A stretch of 64,000 bases of DNA, taken from contig OX377206.1 of assembly GCA_947396885.1 (NCBI GenBank), forward strand, positions 85,805,960 to 85,869,959, given 5' to 3'. Shown in pieces: positions 56,925-64,000 of the stretch. The position numbers and the translations under genes were made by a program. A model generated the notes under the pieces. It had not been told where the DNA came from. It was given only the letters and a program-made list of their open reading frames with translations, and ran no database searches. Source of the DNA: Heligmosomoides polygyrus polygyrus. Lineage: Eukaryota; Nematoda; Chromadorea; Rhabditida; Heligmosomidae. Within the stretch, counting starts at the first letter, position 1, and every line of letters begins with the position of its first letter.

Positions 56925-56934
56925 ATCACTACGC

Positions 56935-57799
56935 AGGCGCTCGAATAGCGTCCGGACAGATTGAATTTTCTAAGAGAAAAGTTACAGCTTTACAATGCTC
57001 TACACGCCAGGCTCAATTTCGCGAAATCCGAGTAGTAAACGTGTGAAATGGTAAGTTACATTTTTGAAAGAAGGTGTCACTTTGAGGAGCTGAGACTCGG
57101 CCACCTTGCCACATGGTTTACCGACGCTTGTTTCGGACAGTGTCCACATCATGTTCAATTAGACGTTGCATTTCTGTACTAATTCGCGAAGTCAAAGCAT
57201 AGATGTACAAGCATGAAATCGTTGAAAAGCAGTATTCTCCACCCGACATTTGCCCACCTTCGGATTTGACAGTTGGAAATTCACAACCAAGTGCTTCAAA
57301 CGAACTGAAAACACAGATTTATAACATTTGTTGCCTTCAACATAAATAGATAACAGGCAAAAACCTCATCTAAAAGTATCCGAATTTCTCCGCTAAAGCG
57401 AGAGGAAACGACGGTCGCGAAGTAGCAGTTGGGTCAAAATGAGTGTCTTCCGGTCAAGTTTGGTATTAAATGAGTTCTCGTAGCAAGACGAACCCTGTTC
57501 AGGTTAAGAAAACAACCGTAAGGCACAAATAAGAATTTTAAAAATTGACTTAAGAAGGCCAGTTTTGCCACAGGGCCCAATTAAGCGAGACAGCCAGACG
57601 GCGGTGGATATCGGTCGGGTCAAAGCAATTAAGTAGTGGCTTAATTTCGTTGTTGCTTTCCAGGCTTCCGGTCTCTCTCAGATGGCGATCGCATACCATA
57701 TGGTAGATTAGGTGATGATATAACCCGCTATAAATTTTTGAGGATTAGCTTCAAAATAAGTTGTCATGATGCGACGCAAAAAACGCGTTTTTGCGTCGC
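56935..57799. other. Mostly unassigned; one weak terminal-exon candidate
   Basis: On the minus strand, after tctgtgttttcag (exon from about 57307), the frame SFEALGCEFPTVKSEGG, later MSGGEYCFSTISCLYIY and IEHDVDTVRNKRR, ends in TAA near 57119. It might be the last exon of an unknown gene. No partner exons or family match were found. Confidence 0.25.
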
Positions 57800-58215
57800 A
57801 AACGTAAAATGGTTGAACGTTTAGCGGCGGTACTGTATGGCGTGTCGAGCCCATCCCACGCCTTCTGAAGAGCTTCCTTTAAAGAATCCATGAAGCGGTG
57901 AGGTTTCCCGCAGGCTCTGGCTTCCAGAACTACTCAGACGGTGTAACCCATTGGATTCAAATCCGGAGAGTTGGCTGGCCACTCGTGGAAGCTGATGAAG
58001 TCCAAAAAGTTCCCTTTGCACCAGTCTTGCACCATTCTCACTCTGTGAGCTGGAGTTCCGTCCTGTTGGAAGGTCCAGGAGCGGTCTCCAAAGTGAGCAT
58101 AGTCCAGGGTAACAGTGCGTCCTTCAGAAGGTCCAAATAGTTCTTCTTGATCCCAATTTCTCGCGATATCCGGCGGACCAAGCGCCGGGTTCCTGCGAAT
58201 TCGTTCATCTATGTA
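57800..58215 (-). pseudogene. Internally deleted Tc1/IS630-family transposase remnant
   Basis: On the minus strand WTFQQDGTPAH, EWPANSPDLNPMGYTV and LEARACGKPHRFMDSLKEAL are the C-terminal DDE part of a Tc1-like transposase. A TGA at 57934-57936 replaces the usual Trp after MGYTV. Upstream a helix-turn-helix piece (ERIRRNP, RRISREIGI) is fused directly to LLKDALLPW, so the middle of the gene is deleted, and a frameshift separates that from the DDE part. Clearly inactive. Confidence 0.8.
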
Positions 58216-58996
58216 TCAAATTAAATAAGAAATAAGGCAGAACATTTTTTACATTTATGTGTTCAGCACTGCATTTGGAGAGAAACGGCTAGGAGCTGCA
58301 AACAATGACTGAATTTTTTTTTCATTTTCAGGATTTCACTTTGCGCAAGGGGTAGCGTGCTGTTCGATAGATGATATATCAGCAGCTTTCCTGTTCTATC
58401 ACCGGTTCTATGTCACTACATTTTATTCCATTCCTTTTCTTTTCCTATTTTCTTTTTCTGTTCTTCCTTTTCCTTTTTATCGCTATACTTCTTCTGACTG
58501 CAACGTTGAATTCCAGGGGTTCTGCTTCCTGACTCTGTCCGCGCGCTCCACCTCGAATGCCATAGTGCAGAACAATCGTATGAATGCACAGCAGGGGTGC
58601 GGAAATTGTCGTCTGATGTTTTCCGATTATTAACGGACGCTCCAGCCGTTTTACGTTTGTCCATGCATTTTTGGCCTCGCCTTGAGTTGGTGGAAGCCGA
58701 AGGCTTTACTCTGTTCGAAAGTTATTATTTATTTTTTATTACTTATTATTATTCTGACCGTTATTTTCACATCGAACTCGATCCGTTTCAAATCTGCTGA
58801 GCATCACCTAAATCGCGATGGCCGTCTTCCCAAACACGTCTTAGAATAGTCTAAATAAATGGTTGTTAAGATCAAGAAGTCAAAATGAACGTGAAAATTT
58901 ACTTAGAATTTCTTAAGATTATACACTCCCATGTTCTCCGACACTGGATGTAAAAAAATGGCCTATACTATCTGAACCCCCCCCCCCCCCCTTCCC

Positions 58997-59255
58997 TCCT
59001 GTAGCACAGTCGAAGGAGGTGGCGGCTGTCACATGCACCCGATTCCAGCTTCCTGGTTTGGATTCCGCGTCGAGGCCAACCAAGCATTCCATCCTTCCGG
59101 GGTCGGTGAATTGGTACCAGAACTATCTGGGAGGGATAAAGCGCTGACTTGTTCATCGGCTGGCCACGACAAGCCATTGCATGGCCAAATACTCATTCGA
59201 ATCGCCTCCACCACATACCGGAGAACTAGAATGCGAGGCGCATCTCAGAAGGGTA
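58997..59255 (+). repeat. tRNA-derived SINE, family A
   Basis: TGTAGCACAGTCGAAGGAGG head, TGGTTTGGATTCC B-box position, GAATTGGTACCAGAAC and GATAAAGCGCTGACTTG body blocks. It directly follows a C12 tract (58979-58990). Confidence 0.78.
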
Positions 59256-59259
59256 TTGA

Positions 59260-60740
59260 TTTCATGTTCTTACTCCTGGAGTTCTCGTCGTGGAACAAGT
59301 CACTCGCTCCAAAGCGTTTCTAGGAGCGCTCATAGCTTGGTGGTTTTGCTCAAAGTTCAGATTTAGTGTCCAGAGTCGGGAATGAAGTCTCTAGCAAGTC
59401 GTCGTGTTCTTTTGTTGTTCTTTTGTTCTTATTAATATGTAGTATATCTATACGTTCTCAAATTTTTATTCACGGCACTTGCAACCTGATACCTATCGTT
59501 CTCAGGTTGCTAGGTATGTAATAACATAGAACAAAAGAAGCAAGGCAGAGGTTACAAATTTGGAGGGCAATACATACACCTTGAGGAGTGATTTTGGCTT
59601 CTCAAAATCGACGCTGTATGAATCTAAACACATCCTTCCCGTAGTGTTGAAAATTGATTAATTGATTGATTATGACGCTTTCTGTTTCTCCATACTGGTT
59701 GAGCATTCAGAAGCTCTCCTTCACTTATTTTGCTTTCCATTCATTTAGTGAATTTATTGAGGCTTCTCTATACTTCAGACACCTGCCAGTATTTAGAAAA
59801 TGACGAGACGGATTTTTTTATCGAACATCAAATATTTGGAGGAAAACATTTTATGGATCCAGTTTTCGCACAGCCTTTGTCTGCATTTTTAACGTAAATT
59901 GGAGTTTGTGTGCATTTCTGGTCCATTTTCAGGACGGAATCTCTGTCTAGAACAAACTGTTCTAGTTGGAATACGTTTGTTGCCTCCAAGTGACGAAACG
60001 AGCTGCCACCTCTTTTGTGGGAGTTCATTAAGATGGGGTTTGAGATCGATTTCCATGGTCATAACTTCTGAAGTATTTCCCACCAAGCTGATCATCCGGA
60101 TGGTAAAGAAACCAAATATGGGGAGGGTGCTAATCAAAGGTGATGGAAGAGCTGCATCAATTCACCGGTGTATGGGTGTATGGTATTGAAATTTGCTCCA
60201 TTGACGTCGGGCAACCTCTGACATCTAATCGACCATCTTCTTTGAATATCATGGATTCATCTGCTACAAAACCTGGCAGGCTTCGTCTCGACGAACATCT
60301 TGGGTGTTCTGTCGCCACCTTTTTAAATTTCTGTGTCTCATAACAGATAACAGACTTTACTGTCTGAATGCGGAGGGTTTCTCGTATTTACCATGAATTG
60401 TTATGTATTGTGTTCGTTTATATGATAGAAATGTTTCCAAGAATGTTGCAGAAGAAAGTTTATGCAAACGTGGAGGTACAATGAGGTCGCTATAAGTTCA
60501 GAGATGGCGAACGTGGTTCTCACCATATTTTCACTGCTGTCCATGTTGATATTCATTACGCTGTGTACTCGTTGCAAAGCGACGAGAAAGAGGTTCGTTA
60601 TTTGAATGAGTAAATGTTTAGCCACTGTTCAATTTAGTCCGGTTCTTACAAACGAAGGATACTAGGTGACCATGGGACTTGGAGATGAAATACACATCAC
60701 GAGATGCGGCGTCGAATGCTGATCCCAGATATATTACTGT
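59260..60740. other. No gene recognised
   Basis: Several frames of 60-96 codons occur on both strands around 59830-60190 but overlap each other, lack splice signals and carry no motif I know. Short palindromic text CAACCTGA...TCAGGTTG lies at 59487-59510. Confidence 0.35.
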
Positions 60741-60744
60741 CTTC

Positions 60745-61165
60745 AGTCCCTACAAGAAGAAGGACATTCTGACGTTAGAAAGGGTCCAAAATTCTTTTAC
60801 GCGTAAATTGTTTCGTCGATGATACATGCTCGCTTATTCTGAAATTCCAAATTTTGGTGCTAGAAATGAATCGGTGGCTCTGCCCTCGCTGGAATGGAGA
60901 AGGAAAAGGTTTGACCTCTTAACGGTGTTTAAGATGTTTAAGGGCGTATCTAATCTACCTATTTCTCAGTTCTTTAACCAATCCCCCTCAGTTAAAGCTT
61001 ACTACCGCTAATGCTAAACCTTTGGCCAGGTCAAAGTTTTTCACTCTCAGAACTTGCTCTAATTTCAATCAGCCACCTTCAAAAAGTTATTGCTTAGTCT
61101 TTAGTTCTGTTTTATTTACCCACATTACTTGCGTTCACTTTGTTGTTTGTTGTTAGCAGAATTAT
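60745..61165 (+). pseudogene. CR1/jockey-type non-LTR retrotransposon, 3' remnant
   Basis: Plus-strand translation gives VFSPYKKKDILTLERVQNSF, TRKLF, LPSLEWRRKRFDLLTVFKMF, then in another frame PLARSKFFTLRTCSNFNQ. The segment SPYxKKDIxxLERVQ...LPSLExRRxRxDLxxxFK is the well-known C-terminal end of jockey/CR1 polymerases. Stops and a frameshift show it is dead. Confidence 0.75.
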
Positions 61166-61199
61166 CGTGGGTCTCGTTTTAAATTCTTTCTGATCGCTT

Positions 61200-61960
61200 T
61201 TTTTATGTATTTCGCTGTGTCATTTGACGCCCCTGTATCACCTGTCGCCTGTCGTCCCGTTGATCATCGACTTGCTCGAGCGGGCGCCAGCAGCGTCTCC
61301 ATTCGTCCCTGTCGTCTCCATTCGTCCCAGAGTGGTCCAATGGATCCTCCTCGCTCGAGGGACACGAAGAGCGTCATATCGGTCGTTCAGGGCTTACACG
61401 AAGAAGTCCGACCAACGCGTTGGTGGGCGTCCCGGTGTTCTTTTGACATCCCGCGGAATCCAGTCGGTAACGGCTCTCGTCCAGCGGGTGTCTGCGAAGC
61501 GCATTACGTGGCCGGCCCACCTAATTTTCGACAACTTGACCCACGCGACAGCGTCTCTGATTCGGCGAAGCTCGGAACTCCGGAGGCCTTCTCTCACTTG
61601 CGTGTGTCGTGCCACTCCGAGAATCGTCCTTTCGATTCCACGCTGCGCGACGCTCATCGCGTGTTCATCCTGTTTTCCTATAGCCCAGATCTCTGGGGCG
61701 TATGTTAGAGAAGGAAGAACAGTGGAGTCGAATAGGTGGGCACGGAGTTGGACGTTCTTCGTCTTCTTCGCGACTTCTTCGACGCTCTTGAAAGCTCCCC
61801 AAGCCGCTCGTTTCCTCCTGCTCAGCTCCGCGCTAGGTCGTTGGCCATATTGACTTCGCGACTCAGATAGACGTAGCTGGAGCATTCGGAGATATTCGTT
61901 CCGTTGAGCGAGAATGGGGCATCAGAAACTTGTCCGTTCCTCATGAACATTTGACGCCCA
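61200..61960 (-). pseudogene. RTE-like C-terminal remnant
   Basis: On the minus strand the pieces MFMRNGQVSDAPFSLNG and ECSSYVYLSREV, then after a frameshift ELSRRKRAAWGAFKSVEE, STVLPSLTYAPEIWAIGK and WAGHVMRFADTRWTRAVTDW, end at a TAA after WSDFFV (near 61394). Continuing residues ALNDRYDALRVPRARRIHW show the frame once ran on. Same family as the remnant at 49.4-50.4 kb. Confidence 0.8.
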
Positions 61961-63285
61961 CAATAGATAAATAAATATGTGCTCCATTTCTGCTGTGCGC
62001 ATCAGTGAACGGAGTTGTGGACCATTTCCAGCATGGCTACGAGCCCAAGTAGCCTGGAAACTGCGCTGCCGTCCAAGCAGTGTTGGATCAGGTGATAGAG
62101 GAGCGATGTGGTGAGACGGACTGGTTTATGTTACGAATGCCCGGTGATGCAGGACTTTTGCACTTCCTAAAAAAAGAACTGACACATCAACCAAAGCTCT
62201 CTATGTCAAATCGCCGCGGTAAACCACCCATACCTACATGTGGGTGATCAGTGCCTTAAACAGTGCCCCTGGCCGAATTTTTTTCGAGACACGGGGTCGG
62301 TAAGGGGTACAATACTGCCGACTTATCTTCAAAACTGTGTTGTCACCAGCTGTCGTGTTGGCCTGCCTTTTGGAGAAGTTCGGTCCTTCCGATCAGGGGT
62401 GCACACGAAATTCTGGGCGTTAAATTTTCTTAACGAAATTTTTTAACGGAAAATTTTCGTTAAATTTCCGGTAAATCGTTAAATTTCGTTAAAAACACAT
62501 TTAGCTGTGAACCATTATTTCAAACGAAAAAAAGGAAAACCTTATACGTTTCAACTTTAAGAGGTCAACAGCTAACGTTCAAGGAATGGAGTGTAACACT
62601 GCAATGTAAAATAAACAATTCAACATCAACAAACACAGAAAAATAAACAAGCCTTCAGCTACAAATTATCTACAGGGTTTAGAACAAGAACAACTATGGA
62701 ATTACCATTCAAGGCAAGATGATCATCGGTAAGGCATCCTGAAATGTGCGATCAGACAGGTATCCGGAGTTCCACCCTTTCCTAGTTCTTTTGTTAGACT
62801 GTTCTACGAACATGTGCAATCTCGGTGAGGGCACCAGCTCATTAAGTACAGAAAGAATTAATAAAAATACAGTAAAAACCCCTTCAGCGGAATGTCAACA
62901 CGTTGACTAACGCACAATTTTCGAGTGCCTGGTGCGTGGGACCAATCATATTTTTGCAACGTCGGGACAGTGATACAACATCGTGTCACACGGTCCCACA
63001 CAGCCGAGAAGGTGTGACACGCCGTCTTCGTGTTAACGTTCAGAAAGGGTAGCTTTCCAAGTTTTTGTTATTAGCGTTTTTGTAAAATAGCGTAAAATAC
63101 GTCGAATACGTCCAGCGGCCGAAAACATTAGCTCCGTTTCGACTGCTCCAGGTGGGCAAAAGTATTTTGAGATGAGCAGCGCCAGGTGTGAATAGGCATA
63201 TCTTACGAGGTTAGACCAGGATCTTCGTGAATTCGTTGACCTGCTTGGGGACTCGGCGAAGAAATTTCTAGCTCCAAAGTACATT

Positions 63286-63562
63286 AAAGGATAAGGGTAA
63301 AGGATATCGACACTCAATCCCTTCTGGGATACGCCACTCATTTTACTTCTACGGGATACCTTGGAGACAATGGCTTGCGGTGGCCAGCCGATGAAGAAAT
63401 CAGCGCTCTGTCCTTCCCAGGCAACTTCGGTACCAATTCACCGACCACAGAGGGATCGAAGGCTTGGTTGGCCTGGGCGGGAAATCCCGAAGAAGGACTA
63501 GCAACCTGGCATAGGGTGCACGCGACAGCCAACACCTCCTCCGACTGCGCTACAAGTGTCCC
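63286..63562 (-). repeat. tRNA-derived SINE, family A, inside the hAT-like element
   Basis: Reverse strand: head TAGCGCAGTCGGAGGAGGTG near 63553-63534, body GCCCAGGCCAACCAAGCC, and tail near 63286-63310 (GGATAAGGGTAAAGGATA). One of the better preserved copies. Confidence 0.82.
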
Positions 63563-63631
63563 CAAAATGTATTATTTCTAAAAATTCAAAACGAATTGAA
63601 TTGATAGAAACATCAAAATATTCTTGCTTAT

Positions 63632-63710
63632 AGCGGACCCCGCTACGAAGCGGGACAGACGCTGAAGAAGAAGAAGAAGAAGAAGAAGAAGAAGAAGAAG
63701 AAGAAGAAGA
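63632..63710 (+). mobile_element. 79-bp, severely 5'-truncated RTE copy
   Basis: AGCGGACCCCGCTACGAAGC, GGGACAGACGCTG and a (AAG)n tail match the 3' end of the full RTE at 45.9 kb. The 19-mer TCAAAATATTCTTGCTTAT stands at 63613-63631 and again at 63711-63729, a perfect target-site duplication. Confidence 0.92.
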
Positions 63711-64000
63711 TCAAAATATTCTTGCTTATTTCAATAGTTTTCCAGGAACAGTTCTAATCGGGAGGATGAGACCTGCAACATTAGAGGATACTGAGGATAA
63801 ATGTGATAAACTCACTGAGAAAAAAGTCCGTTAAAAATTCCGTTAAATTCCTAAAAATTTCCGTTAAGTCGTTAAGCCAGATTTTAACGAAAAATGCCGT
63901 TAATTCGTTAAATTCGTTAAACCGTTAACCGTTAAATGTGCACCCCTGCTTCCGATACTTCACGCGTTCCTACAAGGCAAGAGAAGAAGATGGCCAGCAG

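Larger units (their letters stand above)
62394..63948. mobile_element. Non-autonomous hAT-like element with nested insertions
   Basis: 1,555 bp flanked by the exact 8-base duplication CTTCCGAT (62386-62393 and 63949-63956). Left end CAGGGGTGCACACGAAATTC, right end inverted CAGGGGTGCACATTTAACGG, with iterated [16 protein letters not shown] subterminal words on both sides. It carries a SINE (63286-63562) and an RTE tail (63632-63710) as later insertions. No transposase. Confidence 0.88.

Noticed and set aside
59828..60189. Overlapping 66-96 codon frames on both strands
   Set aside because: No recognisable motif, no splice pattern, and mutually exclusive; left as unassigned sequence.

Overview
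The window is nuclear DNA of a nematode, most likely a strongylid (hookworm-like) parasite. The signs are short introns with TTTCAG-type acceptors, a gene for the TGF-beta cofactor Schnurri/SMA-9, and a dense load of mariner, RTE, hAT and tRNA-derived repeats. The species call is inference. Most of the sequence is non-coding and repeat-rich; a 200-base run of N (41433-41632) marks an assembly gap.

1-17.65 kb, minus strand: one large gene. I joined 22 exons by hand from GT/AG sites with consistent phase (17640 down to 1285, about 934 codons). It starts with a Gly/Pro-rich N-terminus and glutamine-rich exons, passes a C2HC-type knuckle and a large conserved block, and reaches the paired C2H2 fingers typical of Schnurri/HIVEP/SMA-9, then an acidic segment. 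The 3' end lies off the left edge. Its introns hold SINEs, MITEs and hairpins.

17.7-31 kb: mostly gene-poor, with two spliced exons of an unrecognised minus-strand gene at 21.07-21.65 kb, SINE copies, a TIR element with a poly-G tract, and a roughly 400-base repeat duplicated in direct orientation.

31.1-32.5 kb: an abrupt G+C- and CpG-rich island with no convincing gene.

33.3-34.7 and 51.7-53.5 kb: two oppositely oriented minisatellite elements that share a double-hairpin terminus.

36.2-37.5 kb: an almost complete mariner with intact TIRs and TA target sites, but one in-frame stop. 39.7-42.8 kb: 1.1 kb inverted arms around the assembly gap.

45.9-49.0 kb: a full-length RTE-type non-LTR retrotransposon (endonuclease plus reverse transcriptase) with an 18-base target-site duplication. 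A second, frameshifted RT remnant follows at 49.4-50.4 kb.

53.7-54.24 kb, minus strand: two exons matching the indoleamine 2,3-dioxygenase family; the rest of that gene was not found.

54.7-64 kb: transposon-rich. It holds two non-autonomous hAT-like elements, each with an exact 8-base target-site duplication. One of them (62394-63948) contains a SINE and a 79-base RTE tail that has its own 19-base duplication. Tc1-like, CR1/jockey-like and RTE-like remnants lie between.
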